This document shows positions 7,910 through 14,635 of a stretch of DNA of 14,678 bases, piece after piece. Origin of the DNA: Bacteroidota bacterium (GTDB lineage: Bacteria > Bacteroidota > Bacteroidia > NS11-12g > UBA955); assembly GCA_027488495.1 (NCBI GenBank), contig JAIYBO010000134.1, positions 1-14,678 on the forward strand, read 5' to 3'. The notes under the pieces are model-generated. The model did not search any database. It worked only from the letters and a program-made list of their open reading frames with translations, and was not told the origin of the DNA. The position numbers and the translations under genes were made by a program. The first letter of the stretch is position 1; each line of letters begins with the position of its first letter.

Positions 7910-7938
7910 AAAAAGCCCCGCCTTCGCGGGGCTTTTTT
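7910..7938 (+). terminator. Intrinsic terminator after eno
   Basis: An 8-bp stem AGCCCCGC/GCGGGGCT (7914-7921 with 7926-7933) closes on the 4-base loop CTTC and runs into six T residues (7933-7938). Upstream A residues (7910-7914) can lengthen the stem by pairing with the T run. It ends the carA-eno unit and separates it from the M36 peptidase gene. Confidence 0.93.
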
Positions 7939-7949
7939 GTTGCAAAATT

Positions 7950-7980
7950 TTGCGCAACCCAATCCAAACCGATATCTTGC
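7950..7980 (+). promoter_or_regulatory. Possible promoter of the M36 peptidase gene
   Basis: TTG (7950-7952) is followed after 20 bp by TATCTTGC (7973-7980), a degenerate -7 box keeping TA and the first two T of TTTG. The ATG at 7987 lies 6 bp past the box. A perfect 12-bp palindrome, GCAAAATTTTGC (7942-7953), overlaps the -33 element and could be an operator. The spacing is good but the -7 match is poor. Confidence 0.3.
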
Positions 7981-7986
7981 AAGTTC

Positions 7987-10629
7987 ATGAATTCGAAATT
8001 GATTTGTCATTTGGGAACTGTGGCCTTGTTTTTGGGTTGCGCATCCCTTGCCGCCCAAAATAACATTCCAACAATATCTAAAACCATTGCACTCAACAAA
8101 GCCAAAGAACTGGCCAGTCAGGGTAAGTGGGGTATGCTGCCCGAGGATATGCAGTTCTGTCAAATTCAAGACTTGGTGATTGATCGTTCGGGTGAAGGAC
8201 ATGCTTATGTACTCCAAACCATCAACGGCATTCCTGTTGTGAATGGCGTCATGGGATTGCATTTTCGTCCAGACGGGTCCCTTTATTACACTACAAATCG
8301 TGCCGTGCCCCACGCCGCCGAGCATTTGAAAGGAGATTTTGCACAATTGAATACCGCCACATTGGGTGAAGTGGCCTTGAAATTGGCATTCACAACCCCA
8401 TCTCAAATTCCTACAACTGTGATTTGGGCGCCTATGAAAGCGGGAACCCAATTCGAAGAAGGCAAATTTTATGAACAAACCGTTGCTTGGCCCAATGCTA
8501 ATGGGGATTTGATTCCAGCTAAATATTACGTTTTCTACAATGCAAAAACATCAGATTGGGTGAATTTATGGATTTCGGCCGATGGGTCTTTGTTGCAGCG
8601 ACACAGTTGGACCGTTTCATGTGCACCTTCTAAATTTCACAATCACCAAAATAGAGCTGAGCTTGCCGGTCCCCAATCCACATTGACTCTTTCTGGTGGA
8701 GGCAAAACTTTAACCAGAAGGGGTGATGGCGCTACCTATAAAGCCTACGCATATCCTACAGAAAGTCCGCTTTATGGGAACCCATCCAATTTGAGCAGTC
8801 CTGCAGATGCCCAAGCATCGCCCTATGGTTGGCACGATGTAAACGGTGCCGCTGGTGCAGAATATACCATTACCCGAGGAAATAACGTGTATGCCTCTGA
8901 AGATGCAGATGCCAATAACCAGCCAGGTTACAGCCCCAATGGTGGCACTTCTTTGGTTTTCGATTTTACCTACAACAGAAATGAAGCAGATCCGGTGAAT
9001 TACAGGGATTTTGCGATCAATAATTTGTTCGTGGCGAACAACCTGATGCATGATTTGTCTGAGCATTATGGTTTCGATGAAGAATCGGGAAATTTTCAAC
9101 AAAAAAACTATTCCGGTACGGGGATCGGCAACGATGCAGTGAACGCGGATGCCCAAGACGGCAGCGGAACCAATAACGCCAACTTCGCAACACCCCCAGA
9201 CGGTAGTGCGCCCCGAATGCAAATGTACATTTGGGATGGTGTGAGTGTTAAAGCCAATCTGGTGGTGAATTATGGTACGGGCATGAAATATGGTGTGGGT
9301 ATCACCGATGGCAACTGGGGAAAGAAAATTACTGCGACACCTGTTTCAGGTAAGCTTGTTTTGGTGAAAGACAATGTTGCCGCTGCCACCAATAAGTGCT
9401 GTACGAATTTATCCAATGGATCGCAAGTCAACGGAAACATAGCCGCTGTGGTACGTGGTGGATGTACCTTCGTTCAAAAAGTATTTAGGGCACAATCATA
9501 CGGTGCAACTGCGGTCGTATTACTCGATACGTCTTCCACGGATGCCGTGATTACTATGGCAACGGATAATACGTCGCAAGCCAGTAAAATTACCATTCCA
9601 GTCATCTTCGTGAAATTGTCGAATGCCAATGAATTGCGGAAATTGCTCACCGATTCAGCTTTGAATATTACGTTTTATGACAGCTCGGCTTTTGCGAAAA
9701 AGACCGATAGCGACTTGGATTTGGGTGTGATGGCCCATGAATATACCCATGGTATTTCGAATCGTTTGACTTGTGGGCCTTCGAATTCGAATGGCTTGAG
9801 CAACGCGGAGCAAATGGGAGAGGGATGGAGCGACTTTGTAGGATTGGCTTTTACTGCGAAAAAAGGCGATGTGGGCTCTCAATCTCGTGGCGTTGGAAAT
9901 TGGCTTTTTGGTCAAACCGCCACCGAAGATGGCATTCGCACCTATCCCTATTCAACAAATATGACTGTAAATCCACATACATATGGGAATTTGGCCAAAG
10001 CGGCGAGTGGCATTCAAACCGAAGTGCACTACACCGGTGAGATTTGGTGCGCGATGTTGTGGGACATGTATTGGGAATTTGTAGACAAGTACGGTTTTGA
10101 TGAGGATTTATACAAGGGCAAAGGTGGTAATAACATGGCGGTACAGTTGGTTTTCGACGCGATGAAGTTGCAACCTTGTGGTCCAGGATTTACAGATGCA
10201 AGAGACGCTTTGTTGATGGCCGATGAAAATAGGAATGGTGGTGCCAACGCTGGTTTGATCTGGAAGGCGTTTGCTCGCAGAGGTTTGGGTTATAATGCGG
10301 CGCAAGGGAGTCCAAACAACTGCGCCGATGGGGAAGAGAATTTTGAATTGCCACCCGCTTCGGTAGTAGGAAAATTGTCAAAAGAGATGACATGGTTTAA
10401 ATCACACCCCAATCCAGCATCATCCTATTTTGTGGTTGAGCCGATATATGTAAAGCAAATTGAAAGCATTCGTGTTTGGGATTTGCAAGGCAAGTTACAA
10501 GCTGTGAGAATGATTCCCATGGATGGTGGCGGAAAATCTCTGGATGTGAGTGGTTTGCTGTCAGGTGTTTACATGGTTGAAATTGCCGCTGAAGGCAAAA
10601 TGGCCACGTTGAAATTGGTGAAGCCCTAA
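7987..10629 (+). CDS. Secreted M36 (fungalysin) metallopeptidase with PA domain and T9SS sorting domain
   Basis: An 880-residue extracellular zinc endopeptidase. In order: a signal peptide (about 1-23, ending ASLAAQ); an FTP-type propeptide (about 25-210, with TINGIPVVNGVMGLHF); the M36 catalytic domain, with FVANNLMHDLSEHYGF, the zinc site HEYTHGISNRL (H584, E585, H588) and GEGWSDF (E612); a protease-associated (PA) domain nested in it at about 445-560 (GNIAAVVRGGCTFVQKV); and a C-terminal domain from about 805 (HPNPASSYF ... LLSGVYMVEI), typical of type A T9SS cargo. It should cross the inner membrane by Sec and the outer membrane by T9SS. The frame is open back to 7906, but those codons include the eno terminator, so ATG 7987, which opens the signal peptide, is the start. 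It seems to be a single-gene unit. Confidence 0.94.
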   Translation: MNSKLICHLGTVALFLGCASLAAQNNIPTISKTIALNKAKELASQGKWGMLPEDMQFCQIQDLVIDRSGEGHAYVLQTINGIPVVNGVMGLHFRPDGSLYYTTNRAVPHAAEHLKGDFAQLNTATLGEVALKLAFTTPSQIPTTVIWAPMKAGTQFEEGKFYEQTVAWPNANGDLIPAKYYVFYNAKTSDWVNLWISADGSLLQRHSWTVSCAPSKFHNHQNRAELAGPQSTLTLSGGGKTLTRRGDGATYKAYAYPTESPLYGNPSNLSSPADAQASPYGWHDVNGAAGAEYTITRGNNVYASEDADANNQPGYSPNGGTSLVFDFTYNRNEADPVNYRDFAINNLFVANNLMHDLSEHYGFDEESGNFQQKNYSGTGIGNDAVNADAQDGSGTNNANFATPPDGSAPRMQMYIWDGVSVKANLVVNYGTGMKYGVGITDGNWGKKITATPVSGKLVLVKDNVAAATNKCCTNLSNGSQVNGNIAAVVRGGCTFVQKVFRAQSYGATAVVLLDTSSTDAVITMATDNTSQASKITIPVIFVKLSNANELRKLLTDSALNITFYDSSAFAKKTDSDLDLGVMAHEYTHGISNRLTCGPSNSNGLSNAEQMGEGWSDFVGLAFTAKKGDVGSQSRGVGNWLFGQTATEDGIRTYPYSTNMTVNPHTYGNLAKAASGIQTEVHYTGEIWCAMLWDMYWEFVDKYGFDEDLYKGKGGNNMAVQLVFDAMKLQPCGPGFTDARDALLMADENRNGGANAGLIWKAFARRGLGYNAAQGSPNNCADGEENFELPPASVVGKLSKEMTWFKSHPNPASSYFVVEPIYVKQIESIRVWDLQGKLQAVRMIPMDGGGKSLDVSGLLSGVYMVEIAAEGKMATLKLVKP

Positions 10630-10649
10630 CGATTTGTTTTTGATTGTGG

Positions 10650-10657
10650 TATCTTTG
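10650..10657 (+). promoter_or_regulatory. -7 promoter box before plsY
   Basis: TATCTTTG is a full TAnnTTTG match in the 63-bp gap between the M36 gene and plsY. It would start transcription near 10663 and leave a leader of about 30 bases. TTTTTG lies upstream but with only 7-13 bp spacing, too short for a normal -33 element. It is the most likely promoter for the plsY-clpS-scoA-rdgB-queA run. No terminator hairpin was seen after the M36 gene. Confidence 0.4.
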
Positions 10658-10692
10658 TAATTGTAACAAAAACATAATTTGTTGAAAATCCC

Positions 10693-11364
10693 ATGATGTT
10701 AGAGATCTTATTTGCGCTGATGGCCTATTTGTTGGGTTCTATACCCAATGCCATTTGGATTGGAAGGAGATTTTACGGCGTTGATGTGCGGGAACATGGC
10801 AGTGGCAACGCCGGAGCAACCAATGTTTTTAGGGTGTTGGGGAAAGTGCCAGGTAGTATTGTCTTGATTTTGGATGTGTTGAAGGGATATATGGCCGTAC
10901 GATTGGTGGATGTGATGAATTGGCTCTGGCCGAGGTTGAAAGGCGTGAATGTGTTGGGTTGGGAAGGCCTGCATGACAGCGATTATGTGATGTTTTCCGT
11001 GATGTTTGGTGCTTTGTCTGTGGTTGGGCATCTTCTGCCCGTGTTTTCAAAATTCAAAGGTGGCAAAGGAGTGGCAACTTTATTCGGGATGATCATTGCT
11101 TTGAATCCAGCCGTTGCGGGATTGGCCTTGCTGGTTTTTGTGGTGGTGAACATCCTTTCTGGATATGTGAGTTTGGGGTCTTTGATGGCTGGACTGTCTA
11201 TTCCCGTTCTATTTATTCACGTTTTCGGACAGTACGATTTGAGTATTCAAGTATTTAGCATCGCGGTGGCGGTATTGATTGTGTTTACCCATCGCAAAAA
11301 CATCAAACGATTGATGAGCGGAGAAGAAACCAAATCACGCATTTTGGTTAAAAAGTCAAAATAG
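10693..11364 (+). CDS. plsY: Acyl-phosphate:glycerol-3-phosphate acyltransferase
   Basis: A 223-residue inner-membrane enzyme that transfers an acyl group from acyl-phosphate (made by PlsX) to glycerol 3-phosphate, giving lysophosphatidate at the start of phospholipid synthesis. The three cytoplasmic loop motifs of PlsY are present: GSIPNAIWIGR with GSGNAGATNVFR, then HLLPVFSKFKGGKGVATLFG, then THRKNIKRLMSGEE near the C-terminus. Five hydrophobic stretches fit the family's topology, and length is near the usual 200-220. Two ATG codons lie in tandem at 10693 and 10696; the first is used here but either is possible. It is the first gene of a tight rightward run; clpS begins 12 bases on. Confidence 0.95.
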   Translation: MMLEILFALMAYLLGSIPNAIWIGRRFYGVDVREHGSGNAGATNVFRVLGKVPGSIVLILDVLKGYMAVRLVDVMNWLWPRLKGVNVLGWEGLHDSDYVMFSVMFGALSVVGHLLPVFSKFKGGKGVATLFGMIIALNPAVAGLALLVFVVVNILSGYVSLGSLMAGLSIPVLFIHVFGQYDLSIQVFSIAVAVLIVFTHRKNIKRLMSGEETKSRILVKKSK

Positions 11365-11375
11365 ATTTTCTTTTT

Positions 11376-11666
11376 ATGATTTTCGCAAGTACATCGCCCA
11401 AAAGCAATCCACAAGAAGACCTTGAAACGCTCATTGAAAGCGGATGGGTTATCGTATTGTATAATGACGAAGTGAATTCCTTTGATTGGGTAATAACCAA
11501 TTTGGTGAAATATTGCGGTCATTCACGTTTACAGGCAGAGCAATGTGCTTGGTTTGTTCACAACAACGGGAAATATGCTGTGAAAAAAGGTTCGTATGAA
11601 GACATGGAACCCATTTGCACTGCATTGTGCGAAAAAGGTTTGTCGGCAGAGCTAGAGGTTCAGTAA
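11376..11666 (+). CDS. clpS: ATP-dependent Clp protease adaptor ClpS
   Basis: A 96-residue cytoplasmic adaptor that brings proteins with destabilising N-terminal residues (N-degrons) to ClpAP or a related Clp ATPase. The conserved core is WVIVLYNDEVNSFDWVITNL, with the N-degron pocket residues in NDEVNSF (commonly NDD), then the AEQCAWFVHNNGKYAV segment, where the HxxG(K) motif is clear. The C-terminal part CEKGLSAELEV matches the family ending. The flexible N-terminal extension (about 20 residues) has no recognisable feature, as usual. It lies 11 bp after plsY and 12 bp before scoA. Its TAA stop overlaps a promoter-like box that may serve scoA. Confidence 0.93.
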   Translation: MIFASTSPKSNPQEDLETLIESGWVIVLYNDEVNSFDWVITNLVKYCGHSRLQAEQCAWFVHNNGKYAVKKGSYEDMEPICTALCEKGLSAELEVQ

Positions 11667-11671
11667 ATTTG
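11640..11671 (+). promoter_or_regulatory. Internal promoter for scoA
   Basis: TTG (11640-11642, within TTTG) lies 21 bp before TAAATTTG (11664-11671), a full TAnnTTTG match. The first three bases of the box are the TAA stop codon of clpS. The ATG of scoA begins 7 bp after the box, predicting a leaderless or nearly leaderless transcript for scoA and the genes after it. Confidence 0.55.
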
Positions 11672-11678
11672 TAATATT

Positions 11679-12380
11679 ATGAGAAAAGTATTTTCATCTG
11701 CCGAGGCGGCAATTCACGACATTGAAGACGGATCTGTTTTGATGTTGGGTGGATTTGGTTTGTGCGGGATCCCCGAGAATTCAATCACGGCATTGGTGAA
11801 GAAGGGGGTGAAAGACCTTACTTGTATATCAAACAATGCGGGTGTAGACGATTTTGGTATCGGCTTGATGCTTCAGGGAAGGCAAGTTAAGAAAATGATT
11901 AGTTCATATGTGGGGGAGAATGCGGAGTTTGAACGACAATTGCTCAGCGGTGAATTGGAAGTGGAGTTAATTCCTCAAGGGACTTTGGCCGAGAGATGTA
12001 GGGCTGCCGGGGCAGGTATCCCTGCGTTTTATACCCCTGCTGGCGTGGGTACGGAAGTGGCCGAGGGGAAAGAAGTTCGTGTGTTTAATGGTAAAACTTA
12101 CTTGATGGAGTACGCGTTTGATGCAGATTTCGCCATCGTAAAGGCTTGGAAAGGAGATACGCATGGTAATTTGATTTTCAAAGACACGGCAAGAAATTTC
12201 AATCCGATGATGGCCATGGCAGGTAGGATAACCATCGCTGAAGTAGAGGAATTGGTTGAGCCAGGTGTGTTAACACCCAACGACATTCATGTTCCTGGGG
12301 TGTATGTGCATCGCATCGTACAAGGCATAGATTACGAAAAACGCATCGAACAGAGAACCGTTCGAAAAAAAGGAGAATAA
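11679..12380 (+). CDS. scoA: 3-oxoacid CoA-transferase subunit A
   Basis: A 233-residue subunit of a class I CoA-transferase of the SCOT/AtoDA type, which moves CoA between succinyl-CoA and acetoacetate (or a related acid) in the cytoplasm. The subunit A signature DGSVLMLGGFGLCGIPENSI is at about 17-36, followed by SNNAG, the oxyanion-side glycine-rich GAGIPAFYTPAGVGTE and, near residue 145, LMEYAFDADFAIVKAWKGD. Length is normal. In this family the catalytic glutamate is on subunit B, so ScoA alone should be inactive. No scoB is present; the next gene is rdgB. An internal promoter seems to precede it. It lies in line with its neighbours (12 bp after clpS, 6 bp before rdgB), although they share no pathway. 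Confidence 0.93.
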   Translation: MRKVFSSAEAAIHDIEDGSVLMLGGFGLCGIPENSITALVKKGVKDLTCISNNAGVDDFGIGLMLQGRQVKKMISSYVGENAEFERQLLSGELEVELIPQGTLAERCRAAGAGIPAFYTPAGVGTEVAEGKEVRVFNGKTYLMEYAFDADFAIVKAWKGDTHGNLIFKDTARNFNPMMAMAGRITIAEVEELVEPGVLTPNDIHVPGVYVHRIVQGIDYEKRIEQRTVRKKGE

Positions 12381-12386
12381 TTGACC

Positions 12387-13025
12387 ATGCAAAATCAGAG
12401 AAAATGGGTTTTTGCTACCAATAATTCACACAAAATTTCCGAAGCCCAAGCCATCGTGGGTACAAACATGAATTTGGTGTCGTTGCGAGAGGCGGGAATT
12501 GATATAGATGTTGATGAAACGGGAACCTCGTTCGAGGCGAATGCATTGCTGAAAGCGCAAGCAGTTTTTGAGTTAACGGGTTTGCCGTGTGTGGCCGATG
12601 ACAGTGGTTTGTGCGTGAATGCGCTGGATGGTGCGCCTGGGGTTTATTCGGCTCGATATGGCGGTGAACCGGTGGATCATCGCAAAAACAATGAAAAATT
12701 GCTGAGTGAGATGCAAGGTGTGCAGGATCGGCGTGCGCAATTCAAAACAGTTTTGTGCGTTGTTGGTTTGCCCCATATGTCGGGAGATGGCGCGGAATTG
12801 CAGAAGCCAATGTTTTTTGAAGGTGCCGTTGAAGGTGAAATTTTAACAGAAATGAATGGCTCAGACGGATTTGGATACGATCCCTTGTTTCGCCCCGAGG
12901 GGTATGAGCAAACATTTGCTGAAATGTCGGCCAATCAGAAGAATGCTTTGAGTCATCGCGGAAAGGCTTTTGCCGAATTGATGCGATTTTTATCGATAGA
13001 ATCTGTTGAAGGGGGTGTTGTGTGA
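12387..13025 (+). CDS. rdgB: RdgB/HAM1-type non-canonical purine NTP pyrophosphatase
   Basis: A 212-residue cytoplasmic enzyme that hydrolyses ITP, dITP and XTP to the monophosphate, keeping deaminated purines out of nucleic acids. Family motifs are in order: FATNNSHKISEA at the N-terminus (substrate phosphate contact), FEANALLKAQ, the catalytic region CVADDSGLCVNALDGAPGVY with metal-binding Asp, GSDGFGYDPLF, and SHRGKAF near the C-terminus. Length is a little above the usual 190-200. The ATG at 12387 is chosen over a TTG two codons upstream at 12381. It is 6 bp after scoA, and its TGA stop shares one base with the ATG of queA, so translation of the two is probably coupled. Confidence 0.95.
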   Translation: MQNQRKWVFATNNSHKISEAQAIVGTNMNLVSLREAGIDIDVDETGTSFEANALLKAQAVFELTGLPCVADDSGLCVNALDGAPGVYSARYGGEPVDHRKNNEKLLSEMQGVQDRRAQFKTVLCVVGLPHMSGDGAELQKPMFFEGAVEGEILTEMNGSDGFGYDPLFRPEGYEQTFAEMSANQKNALSHRGKAFAELMRFLSIESVEGGVV

Positions 13026-14323
13026 TGAGCGATTTGCCAAAAGTGCCGGCCCTGAAAGTTGCAGATTTTGATTATGATTTACCTACCTCACGCATTGCTT
13101 TTGAAGCCGTTGAGCCGAGAGATGCCTCGAAATTGCTGGTTTACGGCAGTGAAGGTGGTGTTGATTTGGGCGATGGGCATCGTGAAAAAGTTGATGTAGT
13201 GGATGAAATTGGACCGAAGAAAGGTGTATTGGATTTGCGGTTTTCGGGGTTGTTGGATGTTTTGGACGACGGTGATTTTTTGGTGGCGAATGATACGAAG
13301 GTGATTCCGGCCCGATTGCATGGCAAAGTGGTTGGCGGCGGACAGGCGGTTGAGGTGTTTTTGCTGAATCCTTTGAATCCAGAGTGGAGTTTGTGGGAGG
13401 CGATGGTTGGAAATCGAAGGAAGTTTAAGGAAGGTGCTTGCTTGGCTGTGGGCGATGTGGATTTGGAGAAGGAGGCGCTGGGCGATGAGATGGGGGGGGT
13501 GCTGAAGATTGAATGGCATGATCGGGAGAAGAATCAGGTGAGGTTGATTTTGCCGGAGGGTTTTGCTGGTTTTGTGGATGCCATCGAACATTTTGGGAAG
13601 GTGCCATTGCCACCTTATATAGAGCGTGAACTGAATGTGGATGATAAAGACCGATATCAAGCCATTTTTGCTCAGAATGCGGGAGCAGTTGCGGCGCCAA
13701 CGGCATCGTTGCATTTCACAGATCGGTTGAAGGAGGCTTTGTTGTTGAAGGGTGTTGGGTTTGGCTATCTCACTCTGCACGTAGGGGCGGGTACGTTTAA
13801 GCCAATGACGAGTGAATTGGCCAGTGATCATGAGATGCACTCGGAGCGTTTTGAAATTACGGTGGGTATGTTGGATGCATTGATTTTGGCGATGGAATCA
13901 GGAAAGCGTGTAGTAAGTATTGGGACTACGGTGATGAGGGTGCTGGAGAGTATATATTATATAGGGTGTAGGATGAAGCTCGGAATATGGGAGGGTAGGG
14001 TGAATAGTACGGATGGTTACGATGAGAATTTGACATTTTTTGATGGGGAGAGGATAGAACTGGCGGAGGCGATGCGGGTGTTGCGCAAAGAGGTGAGTGA
14101 TTTGGGTGGGGTATTGCGGGGCGAAACGCAGATATTTATCGTAGAGGGGTTTGAATTTCGGGTTGTTGATGGGTTGATTACAAACTTTCATCAGCCCAAA
14201 TCCACGTTGTTGATGTTGGTTTCGGCGTTCTGTGGGGGTAGATGGAGGGATATTTATAAGCATGCGATGGGGAATGGGTACCGTTTTTTGAGTTACGGGG
14301 ATGGTTCGTTGCTGTGGCGTTGA
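13025..14323 (+). CDS. queA: S-adenosylmethionine:tRNA ribosyltransferase-isomerase, long Bacteroidota form
   Basis: A 432-residue QueA-family protein. QueA transfers and rearranges the ribose of SAM onto 7-aminomethyl-7-deazaguanine in tRNA, making epoxyqueuosine. Visible motifs: DYDLPTSRIA and RDASKLLVY (N-terminal), LVANDTKVIPARLHG, GAVAAPTASLHF, YLTLHVGAGTFKP with HEMHSERF, IGTTVMRVLES, and DGLITNFHQPKSTLLMLVSA with RFLSYGDGSLL at the end. Canonical QueA is near 350 residues; extra sequence lies at about 45-75 and in the stretch after LESIYYIG (about 315-355). It resembles a longer QueA-like form I know from Bacteroidota, so a changed role is possible. The usual PTAGLHF reads PTASLHF. The ATG at 13025 overlaps the rdgB stop; a GTG at 13022 is an alternative. 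Coding is very G-rich and contains a run of eight G (13492-13499). Confidence 0.88.
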   Translation: MSDLPKVPALKVADFDYDLPTSRIAFEAVEPRDASKLLVYGSEGGVDLGDGHREKVDVVDEIGPKKGVLDLRFSGLLDVLDDGDFLVANDTKVIPARLHGKVVGGGQAVEVFLLNPLNPEWSLWEAMVGNRRKFKEGACLAVGDVDLEKEALGDEMGGVLKIEWHDREKNQVRLILPEGFAGFVDAIEHFGKVPLPPYIERELNVDDKDRYQAIFAQNAGAVAAPTASLHFTDRLKEALLLKGVGFGYLTLHVGAGTFKPMTSELASDHEMHSERFEITVGMLDALILAMESGKRVVSIGTTVMRVLESIYYIGCRMKLGIWEGRVNSTDGYDENLTFFDGERIELAEAMRVLRKEVSDLGGVLRGETQIFIVEGFEFRVVDGLITNFHQPKSTLLMLVSAFCGGRWRDIYKHAMGNGYRFLSYGDGSLLWR

Positions 14324-14394
14324 TTTATTTTCAATCCTAATTGATTGAATTGCTAGGGGTTGGTGATTCTGAGTGATTTTTTTTGGGATTGTAC

Positions 14395-14424
14395 TTGAAA
14401 ATGCGGGAAATAGTAGTACTTTTG
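14395..14424 (+). promoter_or_regulatory. Strong Bacteroidota promoter, first of a tandem pair
   Basis: TTG (14395-14397), 19 bp spacer, TACTTTTG (14417-14424): a full match to TTG-N19-TAnnTTTG. The sequence just after the box, CATCCCGTT, is nearly repeated after the second promoter. Initiation is expected a few bases past the box, around 14429-14432. Confidence 0.8.
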
Positions 14425-14578
14425 CATCCCGTTCTGATAGAGACCACAAGTAAAAACAACAACAAACAAGCGAGAGCGCGGAGGTTGTTGAGATTGGGAG
14501 TGGTTTTGGATTGGATAGCGTTCATTAAGTTACTGGGAGTAGAGGCAACAGAAGGTTGGAAGTGTTGAGGAAAAAAAA

Positions 14579-14595
14579 GAAATAAAATTTATTTC
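14579..14595. repeat. Perfect 17-bp palindrome upstream of the second promoter
   Basis: GAAATAAA and TTTATTTC are exact inverse complements around a single central A. The site ends 9 bp before the -33 TTG of the second promoter and follows an A8 run. It could be an operator or simply an AT-rich UP-like element; function is not shown by the sequence. Confidence 0.6.
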
Positions 14596-14604
14596 ACAAT
14601 TTCC

Positions 14605-14635
14605 TTGACAATGACAAAAAGAAGTTGTATTTTTG
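14605..14635 (+). promoter_or_regulatory. Strong Bacteroidota promoter, second of a tandem pair
   Basis: TTGACA (14605-14610; TTG as the -33 element), a 20-bp spacer and TATTTTTG (14628-14635). A very AT-rich stretch (14571-14604) lies in front, like an UP element. The transcript would begin near CACCCCGTTTCGG, close to the sequence after the first promoter. The layout suggests a stable-RNA (rRNA or tRNA) or other highly expressed operon to the right; this is inference, since the gene is outside the window. Confidence 0.82.

Noticed and set aside
7906..7986. N-terminal extension of the M36 peptidase to a start at 7906
   Set aside because: It would encode the eno terminator hairpin and place a basic, non-signal segment before an evident signal peptide starting at ATG 7987.
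7987..8070. Lipobox in the M36 signal peptide (FLGC)
   Set aside because: Position -3 is Phe rather than Leu/Val/Ile, and an ordinary cleavage site (ASLAAQ) follows. A T9SS tail also argues for a non-lipoprotein.
13088..13840. 250-codon frame on the minus strand opposite queA
   Set aside because: It is the shadow of a G-rich gene: its composition is skewed to His, Gln, Pro and Ile, and it overlaps conserved QueA motifs on the + strand.
14330..14349. Terminator after queA
   Set aside because: The 7-bp stem is AT-rich and is not followed by a T run, so it does not qualify as an intrinsic terminator.
14383..14568. 61-codon frame between the two tandem promoters
   Set aside because: It starts on a non-ATG codon inside the first promoter, has no recognisable sequence and looks like chance in G-rich DNA.
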